38,905 bases of DNA, from positions 97,683-136,587 of the forward strand of contig NW_014578352.1 of the NCBI RefSeq assembly GCF_000485595.1. Direction: 5' to 3'. The first letter of the stretch is position 1; every line of letters starts with the position of its first letter. Positions 21,528 through 31,550 of the stretch are shown here, one piece after another. A model generated the notes under the pieces. It saw nothing but the letters and a program-made list of their open reading frames with translations. It had not been told where the DNA came from and made no database searches. A program made the position numbers and the translations under genes. Source of the DNA: Priapulus caudatus. Lineage: Eukaryota > Priapulida > Priapulimorpha > Priapulimorphida > Priapulidae.

Positions 21528-22083
21528 TTGTTGTCCGCGTGACCAGGTCTAAGACAATGGAGAACGACGCGCATACTTAAACGGCTGCATCTTTGTTTTG
21601 CGCTCTTACTATTTGCAAACCCGGCTCATACGTATACATTTACTGTTGCTGTCACCGCTGTTCAAACCACCGTTATATACGTAAGTTATGTTTTATGCCG
21701 CGTACTCTTCTGTTCACGTTTCTACCTTGTTTATGGGCGTATACGTTAGTTAGTTTATGTTTATAAAGATGTCGTTACACTCTGCGTATATCGTATATCA
21801 ATCTTTCTTCGTTTATATATCGCATATGTAGTCATTTAGTAACAACCATATACGCGAACCACTATACGATCATGAGAGAACAAGGTAATTGATATAACCA
21901 GCATTACATGCTTATTATAGGGCATATATAAGGTTGGCTGATAGGTTCTATGTCTCCCTGGTACTGCCGGAACGTACCCTGGGTACGGTCCGGTATACGC
22001 GAACGTACCGCTGGTAACTATCTGATATGGTTAGGGTTAGGGTTAGGGTTAGGGAGTAGGCGTAGGCGACTCCTAGACTCGTT
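21528..22083. repeat. Inverted copy of the X right end (left flank of X3)
   Basis: Reverse complement of about 24460-25030, with landmarks ccgcgtgaccaggtctaaga, cgtatacatttactg, the hairpin right arm (21944-22030) and the telomere-like loop. Together they flank X3 as inverted repeats of about 550 bp. The left boundary is the assembly gap; the right boundary is the switch to (TCC)n at about 22084-22104, inside the hairpin loop. Confidence 0.85.
22031..22054 (+). repeat. (TTAGGG)4 telomere-like block
   Basis: Four exact tandem ttaggg units, mirrored by four ccctaa units at 24509-24532. The block lies in the loop of the X hairpin in both cases. Confidence 0.95.
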
Positions 22084-22104
22084 AGTGGATAGGCGAGGAC
22101 GGTC

Positions 22105-22235
22105 CTCCTCCTCCCTTCCTCCTCCTCCTCTTCCTCCTCCTTCTCCTCCTTCTCCCCTTCCTCCTCCTCCTCCTCCTCCTCCCCCTCTTCCTCCTCCTCC
22201 TCCTTCTCCTCCTCCTCATCTTCTTCTTCTTCTTC
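22105..22235. repeat. (TCC)n tract at the start of X3
   Basis: C/T-rich tcc triplets joining the inverted X end to X3. It grades into cttcttcttcttgttttgcc, which is also the start of X2 after its fusion point. Confidence 0.95.
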
Positions 22236-23511
22236 TTGTTTTGCCTCTCTTTCTTCGCCCCTCTTCCTCTGCCTCTTTCTTTGCCTCCTCCGTCGTTGCC
22301 CCTCTTTTCCCTCTTTCTCCAACTCTTCCAATCTTCCCACTCAGACTAATTTTCACGTGCATTATGCTTTATATACATACTTATATACAGACATTTTTTA
22401 TGGCAGAATGTCTTTTGTGTGGACAAAGTCCGTTATTACTTATGATTAGTTATTACGGTAGAAGACTAAGCAGCGATCGTGCAAATCGATATGTCAGACC
22501 AGAGATAAATAACGGCATCAGTGGCGCGTTAGTCAGGCGATAACGGAATACATGCATACGCTATGAGCACAACGTGAAAATACTATTAGTTTTAACCTGC
22601 CAAGATTCAAGTTAAACAACATTCTGCCACAAATAGGCTTATATTTCTGTATAGATATTGTAACGCTATGCTTCAAATTAAGAAATTGGCAAGAGATCGA
22701 ATTATGAGCAATTAATAGACATAACATTCTAACACAATCTAACATTCCAACTTAACATAACATAATAACTGCTGGCATCAAATCATAATTATTATTAGCA
22801 TGAAATCTTGACACAAAGAGCATAAAATATTAGCATAATCGTGATACAAATACCAGGCCATGAAAGCAGGTATAATTTAGATAACATTTAAGTACAAATA
22901 GAAAAAAAAGATTTGGTACAATCGTGTTAAAATATTTGGTTAATTCGGATATAATTTAGGTAAACCAGGTTTAGGTATTGGTCAGCCAACAGACGGTATC
23001 CACAAGTATCTGCCGCGGCCACATTAATGACCAGTTTCTTCCCCGATAAAACTTCCCCAGTTTCTTCCAGTTCAATTTTAATTAAATAATTTTCGCAAAA
23101 TATGATTCCTCTCGAGAGATATTACGCATGCGCGAACACTGATTTTAGCCTGAAAATTATGCAAAATATTTGAGAGAGAGAGAGAGTGAGAGCGGAGAGG
23201 CGGAGAAAGAAAGGAGAGAAAGAAGGGGTAAGAGAGCGGGTGGGAAGAGCAAGAAAGGGAAGTGCAAGAGAAGAACACAATTACAGATTTTGCAGCGTCA
23301 TTGCGTGAAAGCACCACGTGATCAATTAATTATTCGCGGGGAATGAGATGAAATACATATGGAATTCCAAAAATTCTTTACTCCGTGGAGAGTTGTTCAC
23401 ACTAATGTGCGCAACTTGTTATGTTTAGTTTGGATTTACAGTACATACTTCTCAAATTCTATATGATTTCAGAGGGCTATGGTACCTCGTGAATATTTAT
23501 ATAGCCAATGT

Positions 23512-23939
23512 TTGCTGCCTAAATTTTTTTATATGGACAAGAATGTACGTATTATCACGAATTAATCAAGACAAACTTTGTTGAAACAAGTTTGTCTTCA
23601 TTAACTCCTGGTATTATGAATGTGTTGGAACTTACGGCGGTCCTTATTGACTATGACACTCTAACATACCCGTATGTAAAAATGGCAGCTCCCACAAAAT
23701 AAGTACAAATTTATACTGTTGAAATAATTTCGTCATTTATTGGGAAATCCTTCGCAAAAATGGGAAATAGTGGAGCACGCATGTTTGGGAAGATTTTCCC
23801 ATCATTTTCTGGGAACATCGACCATAGTGACAGCGAACAACGTTCATCCACGTCGAAATTAGGTGGTACGCCGTTCGTGTACACACGCAGAGGGTATGTG
23901 CTTCGTTTGGAATTATTGTACCCCGACATGCGATACTAG
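23512..23939 (+). pseudogene. X3 copy of the hypothetical X open frame
   Basis: Same frame as 16631-17059, ending YPDMRY before TAG (23937-23939). It has a one-base deletion near 23525 and an in-frame TAA at 23700-23702, where X2 has CAA. Between the two copies no other indel breaks the frame over about 400 bases. The minus strand is likewise open (23929-23711). Confidence 0.35.
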
Positions 23940-24357
23940 TAATTACTAGTAGAGCCAGTTCCTTAATCTGTTGTTGTTGTCGTCGTCGTAATCGTTGTTG
24001 TTGTTTTTTTTGTTGTCGTCGTCATCGTAGTCGTTGTTGTTGTTGTTCTGGTTCTTCTCTTGTTGTCATGCCAAAAACTTCTTCATGATCAAAATCAAAT
24101 GGTTCCTATAGTATTGCTATCGTTCAGACACTATGTCAGTATGTCGTAACACCTAACCCGACCAGGCTGTGAGAGACTAATTATGTCAATACACGGCCTG
24201 GCATCCAGGCATTAGAAAATCCTTTGCTTCTGTTAAAAAACGAAACATTGAACAACTATGTATATATTATGCATCAGTATTTTACAATCAGTCATTGCGA
24301 TTTACCCGTTTGTAATGAGAACATACTCTGTACATATACAAACTTATGCTGCCAGGA

Positions 24358-24617
24358 TCTATGTCTCCCTGGGTAGTGGGTACTGCCGGAACGTACCCTG
24401 GGTACCGTCCGGTATACCGGAACGTACCCTGGTACTATCTAATATGCCTGGCCGTACCTCGCCTACTCCACTAACGAGTCTAGGGAGTCGCCTACGCCTA
24501 CTCCTTAACCCTAACCCTAACCCTAACCCTAACCATATCAGATAGTTACCAGGGTACGTTCCGGTATACCGGACCGTACCCAGGGTACGTTCCGGCAGTA
24601 CCCAGGGAGACATAGAC
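24358..24617. repeat. Long hairpin with telomere-like loop (X3)
   Basis: Arms 24358-24446 and 24534-24617 are reverse complements apart from a six-base extra piece (agtggg) and a few substitutions. Each arm contains tccggtataccgga and gtaccctgggtac, so it can also fold on itself. The 87-base loop holds actccactaacgag and (CCCTAA)4 at 24509-24532. No open frame or RNA motif is recognised. Confidence 0.9.
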
Positions 24618-25459
24618 CCTATCAGCCAAACTTATGTATGCACTATAATAAGCATGTAATGCTGGTTATATCATTACTTGTTCTCTCATGATCGTATAGT
24701 AGTTCGCGTATATGGTTGTTACTAAATGACTACCATATGCGTATATAAACGACGGAAGATTGATATACGATATGTAGAGTGTAACGACATCTTTAATAAA
24801 CATAAACTAACTAACGTATACGCCCATGAACAAGGCAGAAACGTGAACAGAAGAGTACGCGGCATAAAACACAACTTACGTATATAACGGTGGTTTGAAC
24901 AGCGGTGACAGCAACAGTAAATGTATACGTATGGAGCCGGGTTTGCAAATAGTAAAGAGCGCAAAACAAAGATGCAGACGTTTAAGTATGCGCGTCGCCT
25001 CCATTGTCTTAGACCTGGTCACGCGGGACGCACACCCCTCGCGCTCATTGGCTGCCTCGTCTCGTGTCGTTGGTCAATGACATGACCAACGCCCTGACCA
25101 ATTACGCATCTCTGTCTCTGTCATTGGCTACCCGTCCTAGGCGTTTCGTAGGTACCCACGTGCCCCGTTTAAGACAAAGACTTTTGCAAGATGCAATTTC
25201 TGTATTGCATTACTCCCCCACCTATCAGAAAAAGCAGGCAGCCGTAGTAATGCGGCGGACAACTTCTATAAAAATTGTGATGCGTTGACTTTAAAACGGA
25301 TTTTCTATTTATTTTTTATTTCATTTTATGTTAGTTTATTTTTATTTTATTTTATTTCGTGCTCCCATCACCCACACATTTATCTAGCTAACGTAACTAA
25401 TATATCTATTTTTTTTATAAAAAATTTTTATTTGATTTTCAATTATCTAAATACTAAAA

Positions 25460-25712
25460 ATTTCTGCGTATTCGTCGTCGTTGTCGTGGGTAGTCCATTG
25501 TCCGTCGTCGTCGTGGGTAGTCCGTTGTCCGTCGTCATCGTGGGTAGTCCGTCTGTGGCCGTCGTCGCGTCGTGGGTAGTCCATTGTCCGTCGTCGTCGT
25601 GGGTAGTCCGTTGTCCGTCGTCATCGTGGGTAGTCCGTTGTCCGTCGTCGTCGTGGGTAGTCCGTTGTCCGTCGTCGTCGTGGGTAGTCCGTTGTCATCG
25701 TCACTGGTCCCA
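25460..25712. repeat. 27-bp minisatellite, short clean array
   Basis: About nine units with exact 27-bp spacing from 25570 on (gtagtccgttgtccgtcgtc core). Homologous to 5160-6150. Open frames through it in several phases are repeat artefacts. Confidence 0.95.
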
Positions 25713-26150
25713 GGCGTAGAATTTGTCTTCCTCGTCGTCGTCCTTGCTGTCGTCGTCGTCTTCTTCGTCGTGTGGTACTGGGTCGACCGACCGCTGCTGT
25801 CTGTCCAGGGATACCCCTGGGAGCGGCGCGAGTTCTAGGGGACCACAGCTATGGTGGTCCCATGGTCGAGAGGTGCACGACAGTCCATCCCGGGTTTGTT
25901 GTCCCTGTGCCGTCGCACATTCTCCATGAACGCCGCCAGGTGGTGTAGCTGCGTTGGTGTTTGGTGACCCGGATAGATGAGTCGGGGCCTTGGGAGAAAG
26001 GGTGCGCCGCTCGCCTTCTGTGTTGGAATCCAGGCCATTGGTGGTAATTGAGGCGGTACATAGAGCGGCTAAGGGGTTGGCAGCTCCGCACGCTCCTTCC
26101 ACGTCACTTTGTTGTTGCTGTGCCTCCTCGTAGGCCGATTTCGTTTTCAC
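25701..26150 (-). other. GC-rich open frame downstream of Env (unknown)
   Basis: A 149-codon frame starts MKTKSAYEEAQQQQ, has Pro/Thr/Gly-rich middle parts and ends in an acidic run (DEEDDDDSKDDDEED) that overlaps the start of the minisatellite. Two other minus-strand frames in the same block are also open (26038-25835, 26091-25849), so the frame in use, if any, is unclear. The 6151-6649 copy does not keep it. It might be an accessory frame 3' of env, or non-coding 3' sequence. Confidence 0.25.
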
Positions 26151-26511
26151 GTCGCTCAGTGCTTAAAACAACAAACGTAGAAATATGCAGTTAAAATATG
26201 TGAGTTAGTGCATCGTACGGATGACTGGTAACATACTGGTGAACATGGCATGACATTGAGTGCTACATACGTGAAACCTACTGTGTAATACATTGTGCAA
26301 CATACAGTAAATTTATATCATAAAACATACAGTGACGTTATATCGTGAAATATACAGTGGTGCGCACAGTAGTGCGTGATACAAACATGTGTTTGTTAGG
26401 TACATGGTGGCACAATACGTCGCATGTGCATCGTTATAGTTATAGATTATGGAGCATTCATAGTCTAGTTTGCGTATTTCTTAGTATAACGTTTGGAACA
26501 AGGGAGCGTTT
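26151..26511. other. Region downstream of Env, copy C
   Basis: Matches 6650-7077. AT-rich with repeated acatacagt. No gene; the likely site of the 3' untranslated region or LTR of copy C, whose limits I cannot define. Confidence 0.4.
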
Positions 26512-28519
26512 TTATCTCCACTTCCTCATTATTATCAACACTCTCCAGCGGATGAGCGCGTACTCTGTGAAGCATTTCATTCTCAATTTCTTCATGTTGC
26601 ACTGTCGGGATACAAACGCTGCGGAACAAAGTAAAGTAAAGGGAGCGGTTGCATTAACGGGTTGCAAGAGGGATTGAACAGTGGGTTGGAGAATGGTGTG
26701 GGTAGCTGTGGTACCGGTGAATGACTGGCACAGGCAATGACGAAGATGTGGGGAGCGCGCAGCAGCAATATAACACAACAATTGCTATTACAGCGATGGC
26801 AACATAGTAACTATTGATGCCACTGTATGTGTGCACTTTGAAAGTTTTCTGAGCTGCTTCATTGCGTATCAAGAATCTTTTTACTATTAGCTATGACATC
26901 CTTAAGATGATCATATGCTATATCCAAATCGTGAGATTTATAGAGTCTATGGGGAACAATCGATTGCGGTATGAGGTCTGTCGCATTACCCATTTTCACA
27001 GCTAATTGCGCTAGGTCAGCCCATATTGTAGGTGTATGGGGCGCTTTAGGTAAGATGTCCGCTAAATTTTGTGAGATTTACAGACGAGTCATGGAAATAA
27101 AATGTTGGCAAGGTAAGATCTGCAGAATGAGCACTACATCACGATTGAAGCGATACTCGATTGAAGTTGGCGTGACGCTATTTCTATGTCCGTAATACTA
27201 GGGGCCCAGTCATTGGTTGTCTGACATGAAACAGTTAAACGAATGACTTTGTTTGGTGACAAAAGCCAGTGGCCATTACCAATATACATAACTATATGCT
27301 TAGGGTTGGAAGAAACTTGACCCTCCGCCGACAATAGGTTTGGATATAATCAGCCTGGCTTAAAAAGATGCAATAAGCAATCTTTCGACCCTCTAACATA
27401 ATAATTTCAGATTTTGCTTGGCATATGTTATAGCGTTTCGTGAAGGCACTTGCGTACTAAATTTGACTTAAGATAGAAATAACGTGTTTCATCTTGAGCG
27501 AACGCAATGTATTCTTTATCTAACACATAATACACATGTGCCTGGGTGCCATTAATATATTAAGGTGCTGGCAAAATTTGAAAAATGGTAAAAATCTGTC
27601 CGACATGTTTAAGAGGCAAAAACATAAGTATATGGAAAGAATTCTGCACTGGTATAACTATGGTTTGTAATAAACTATAGTAATACAAAATGGTGTCTTA
27701 ATAGTGATATGTAGTCTAACTATGGCCGCAGTCCTAGTATTAAGCGTAATCGTTAAGGTTAGCAGTTGATTATTTATACTATTGACAAAATTTCGCATAG
27801 TTTCAACCCCATCTATAAGTTCGTTTAAGGTATCATGATTCAACTTAACTTGTGTTTTTGTTAGATTAAAAACAGTCAATGAATGTTCTATGGCATGTTG
27901 AAATGCCTCTTGCGTAATTTCGAAGTCAGATAATTTAGCTTGCAAGTCGTTTAAATCATCCTCCGTCGCTACTTCATACAATGCTTTTTGAAAACGGCCT
28001 ATAAACGGTAACAATGATCGCTTGAAGCGATGTCTCGTAGTAGAAAACATAGACGTTAATCCCTCAATGCGCTCGGATAGACGGTGATAGCGTGTTCTAA
28101 AATCAGCTGCATGTTTCTTAATGAAGACTTCGATTATCTCACGGAATTGTTCGTTGTTGTCATCGATCTGTTGTTGATGTTGTATTTGTGCCGTGTTGTT
28201 CGGTGTGTCTGTGTTGTTGTTGTTACATTTGGATGTAGCCATTTTCTAATTACCCCTCTAAATAAGTTTCCTGTTAAGATGCGAGTACTATCACTGTTAA
28301 TAGGGGGCAGCGGCGGGAGGTGAACGTTCCGTGCGTTGATTGAATAAATATTTAATCTGCTTATCAATCCCCATCATATAATTCTTCACAGGCGATAAGT
28401 CTAGCGTAAATATTATTTCCCAGCTACTCTGAGTTATTGCGAGCGTTCCTTTAGGTACAAACACTTCTCCTCTTATTAACGTCACTGCGAGAACCAGAGT
28501 AGCAACACACGGTCCATAC
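26512..28519 (-). pseudogene. env: Env-like fusion glycoprotein relic, copy C
   Basis: Same organisation as copy A. The N-terminal region is at 28485-28297 (VPKGTLAITQSSWEIIF), and the segment 28242-27658 carries the furin-type site RHRFKR followed by SLLPFIGRF. The Cys-rich ectodomain follows (27541-27134, shifted), then the membrane anchor (VAIAVIAIVVLYCCC) near 26800. It ends with the same stop (27658-27660) and TAA (near 27557) as copy A, and has extra one-base indels in the ectodomain and near the N-terminus. A gln-rich stretch precedes the cleavage site. Confidence 0.85.
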
Positions 28520-28550
28520 CTGTAATAAAATTAAAGATTATTTAGCTGAC
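28513..28550 (-). promoter_or_regulatory. Candidate env 3' splice site, copy C
   Basis: The minus-strand tract aattttattacag has its AG at 28521-28520, just before the Env frame, as in copies A and B. Confidence 0.55.
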
Positions 28551-28904
28551 GTCTGCTTATACTTAGCGCGATGTCAAACAACTTCCCCTCGCTCTGGCGC
28601 GCGACTGAAAAACAACGGTTATTAGAAGTTTGGGGTGTTTAACTAACACAGTATATTGTAGCAGTTATACGCCATGTTATTAGGTGAAATGACTGCTTGT
28701 GCTTTAATGCTCCTTCACCTAATACCTGTAAACATTGTAGCCAATTAAGTTATTTAATTATACCACCTTATTGTTAATGAAGCTATCTTGTGTGCCATGT
28801 GCGTAAAATCTCATTATGTGTAGCGTGGTTGTCACTGACGTTTCAGGCCCGGGTCCTGTTGGCGTCATTGTTTGTCGGTTGTTGCTTGGCTTCTTTCCTA
28901 CCGT

Positions 28905-29304
28905 GAAGTTCTTGATCAGAGGCCTCCGAGTGGCGGTGAAGTAGATCGTTCATGCAACGGCGCTGGTACTAACCTTGCTAACGGTAAGAGATCGCTATCG
29001 CTATAGCTACTCTCGGAAGAGACCTTTGTCTTGGCTGAATGGCTTCATCATCCGAATCAGACTCCTCACTGTGTATGTAAGTGTCGCTCATCGTAGGATA
29101 GGCCAGCGTTGCCTGTCGCAGTGGCTGCTTTCTCGTAGCCCTTGAGATGCGTGCTCCATAGAGTGGCTTCCTTGCTGGTTTCATTTGTGGCTTCATTTGT
29201 GGCTTATTTGTGGCTTCATTTGTGACTTCAGTTGTGGCTTTAGTAGTGGCTTTATTTGTGGTTCTGGTCGTAACCTCACTTCGTGGTTGCTCCATCGTAA
29301 TCAC
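28905..29304 (-). pseudogene. pol: Pol C-terminal tail, copy C
   Basis: An open frame (29304-28978) reads Thr/Lys/Ala/Asn/Glu-rich tetrapeptide repeats from about three 12-bp units, then shifts frame at a missing base. The acidic Ser/Asp tail follows to about 28905. Missing single bases relative to copy B are frequent between 28840 and 30150. Confidence 0.6.
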
Positions 29305-29334
29305 GGATAAGCAGCACGCATGTTATCCAAATGT

Positions 29335-29635
29335 GAGGTGACCTGGCGATGCGTGGTCTCTTATGTATGTCACTCTAATTTTTTTAGGTGATATTATTTT
29401 ATTTACCGTATAGAACGCTTTCCACGGCTATGTACTTGTGTGATGTCTCAGGCTTTAGTACTGGATCATGGTAGAATACGGGATCTCCAACCTTGAATTC
29501 CTGAAGCCTTCGCTTTTGTCGTAGAGCTTCTTGTTATGGCTTCTCATCTCTTGTGTTGCCGTCCGCATGTGCGATACACGTGATGGAACCTCTCAGTGCT
29601 TGCGAAATCAGGTCCTCGTCATAAGATTTTCTTCA
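29335..29635 (-). pseudogene. pol: Integrase C-terminal domain, copy C
   Basis: Matches 9889-10140 nucleotide for nucleotide apart from several one-base deletions (for example around 29429, 29435 and 29574), which break the frame. The GD-containing and KL…W-type segments are recognisable in pieces. Confidence 0.7.
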
Positions 29636-29639
29636 CGGT

Positions 29640-30150
29640 AGTAACAAATTATCCATTGGCAAAACAGGTGATCGGTCGTACAGTAAGAAGAACGGACTAG
29701 GATGGGAAGTACTATGAATTGCGATCGGATGCTGATAATAAAGGTGGATATAATAGGTCGCACGATGTTTGGGTGGCGTTTACGTAGTGCGAAATCATCG
29801 TGTTAAGAACCCTGTGAAAACGCTTGTTTGCGCCATTCGAGGCGGGATAATACGGGGCGCATTGACTGCTTTAATCTGGAAATACTTTGTAACTTGTCTA
29901 TAATCTTATTGCAAAATTCCGTGCCATTGTCCGAAAGCAAGATCTGCGACATGAATGTCTAGGAATTATCTCGTTGATAGACAGGTTAGCCACTGTTTCG
30001 CCGATTTATCCTGCGTCGCAAAAACTTCCGGCCACGAGGTATACAAATTGTGAAAGTGAATTACGTACCGGTTTCCGCGAGATGTTGTGGGAAACTGACA
30101 TGTATCCACAGCTAACATTTCAAACGGCGCCGCGGGCTTGGAGGCAAGGG
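29640..30150 (-). pseudogene. pol: Integrase catalytic core, copy C
   Basis: Homologous to 10156-10647 but without one continuous frame, because of single-base losses near 29894, 29944 and 29999. The SNGANKR segment is present and again encodes Lys (AAG, 29825-29823) where the catalytic Glu is expected. Confidence 0.75.
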
Positions 30151-30153
30151 CTG

Positions 30154-30627
30154 CTAAAGGTGAGCGTACATGTATGTTAGATTGCGATATTTACAAATAA
30201 TACAACTACGTACATAATCGTTAATGGTTAAATACATTTTCGGCCAAAAATATCTCTCTTTAATCTTAGCGTATGTTTTAGCGAAGCCTAAGTGTGCACT
30301 ATACACATTATCGTGATGATACGCAGTTATAACTGTCTGATACTGCTGTGGCACAACTAGTTGGACGCTGGGTTCCGTGGTTGCTGTCGGCTCCGTTATG
30401 TGCTGTAATAAATCGTCAGAAATCATATAATTAGTAAGCATGTTTAAATCCTTAATTGTAGCATTAGGAGATGTCACTGCTACACGTATCTTGTACAATA
30501 AAGAATCATTGCACTGTTGTTCCAATATCTCAGCTAGAGATAGCAGCACTGTTGTTTGCTGGCTGGTATTGTGTGGAATGGGATCCGTAGACAAAGCTGA
30601 TTCGTCTTGTGGTGTTGTAATGTTCAT
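30154..30627 (-). pseudogene. pol: Integrase HHCC zinc domain and upstream spacer, copy C
   Basis: An uninterrupted 157-codon segment covers the RNase H-integrase spacer and the zinc domain with HDNVYSAH and CIIC. It is the best-preserved integrase part in the window. A TAG ends it (…MYAHL), at the same point as copy A. The stop lies just before the core, so even here the core would need read-through. Confidence 0.8.
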
Positions 30628-30949
30628 TACGCATTTAGTTGTGTCATTGCAGCATTCTTCACCTGTAGATGGCGCTGCGAGCGACGGTCGTATTTCGTCT
30701 TGGTTATTCCGATAGGCACCATCTGCATTATGTGGCGACAGGTGGCGCTGTGGGCGTCAGGTGTGTATTGTTTGTCATAACTGGATAACTACCCTTACTG
30801 TCTTCTGTGTCGACAGATGACGTTTACGTACGGTGGTCTATCAGCTGCGATGCCATTACTTTCACACTCCGGATATGTGTAGAAACGGATTCCTTCGGTT
30901 CTGGCTGGTCGATTTCCGTGGCGTGCGTGTCTACGACGTCGTCTGTTCC

Positions 30950-31550
30950 CTACTCAGTAGTCAATCTCGACAATAATCCGCATTTGCATTCGACTTGCCT
31001 GTTCGGTAAATAATGGTTGGTGAATACTCGCTAATTATTATCGCCCATCTTAATAGCTTGGGGTTTTTGCAGCTTTGGCGATGTTAATAGAAATTTCAGA
31101 GGTAGATGATCGCAAAATATTGTAAACTTACTCCCAGCTAGAAAATGACGACTCTTCTGTAAGGCGTAAATTATTTCAAATGCCGCTCGTTTAATTACTG
31201 GCCATTTCAACTGTATGGGTGTTAATTTAGCACTTAAATATAAAATGAAAACTTTTCTACCCTGTGAATCTTTCTGCGACAACACTGCTCCGACGGCATA
31301 TGCGCTAGCATCTGTGTACAAAAAATAAGTTTTATTAATTTGGGGATAGGCGAGAATTGGCGCAGTGAGTAACGCCTTTTTTAATGCGTCAAAAGCACAC
31401 TGTGTTTCGTTATTTCACAAAAAACGGGTGTGTTTTTTGGTGAGATTAACTAGAGCGGCGACTTTTGCAAAATCTTTTACATGTGACCTACAATAATTTG
31501 CCATGCCGAGGAAGCCACGTGTCTGTTTGACTGTCCTAGGCTCCTTTATC
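30950..31550 (-). pseudogene. pol: RT connection and RNase H, copy C
   Basis: In the RT frame, after TAG at 31552-31550, the connection region (GFLGMANY-type, AALVNLTKK, CAFDALKKALL) leads through a second stop (TGA, 31417-31415) into RNase H (31321-31031). RNase H has TDASAYAVG (first Asp), and CDHLPLKFL (another catalytic Asp). In KRAAFEIIYAL the expected catalytic Glu of KREA is Ala (GCG, 31186-31184). After a further stop, YRTGKSNANAD resembles the usual 'Y.pGk.N.vAD.lSR' end. Absent from copy A. Confidence 0.85.

Larger units (their letters stand above)
22230..25290. repeat. Repeat unit X, copy X3 (most complete)
   Basis: Contains all X landmarks in order (cacgtgcatta at 22354, ttacgcatgcgcgaacactg at 23121, candidate coding stretch 23512-23939, GTT/GTC tract 23972-24060, hairpin 24358-24617), then the segment to 25290 that X1 also carries. 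It is followed, as in X1, by an AT-rich spacer (25291-25460) and the 27-bp minisatellite. The order X - minisatellite - GC block - Env - Pol is therefore shared by the two long duplicates. Confidence 0.8.

Noticed and set aside
22031..22054. A true chromosome end
   Set aside because: Only four units, inside a hairpin loop, with sequence continuing on both sides.
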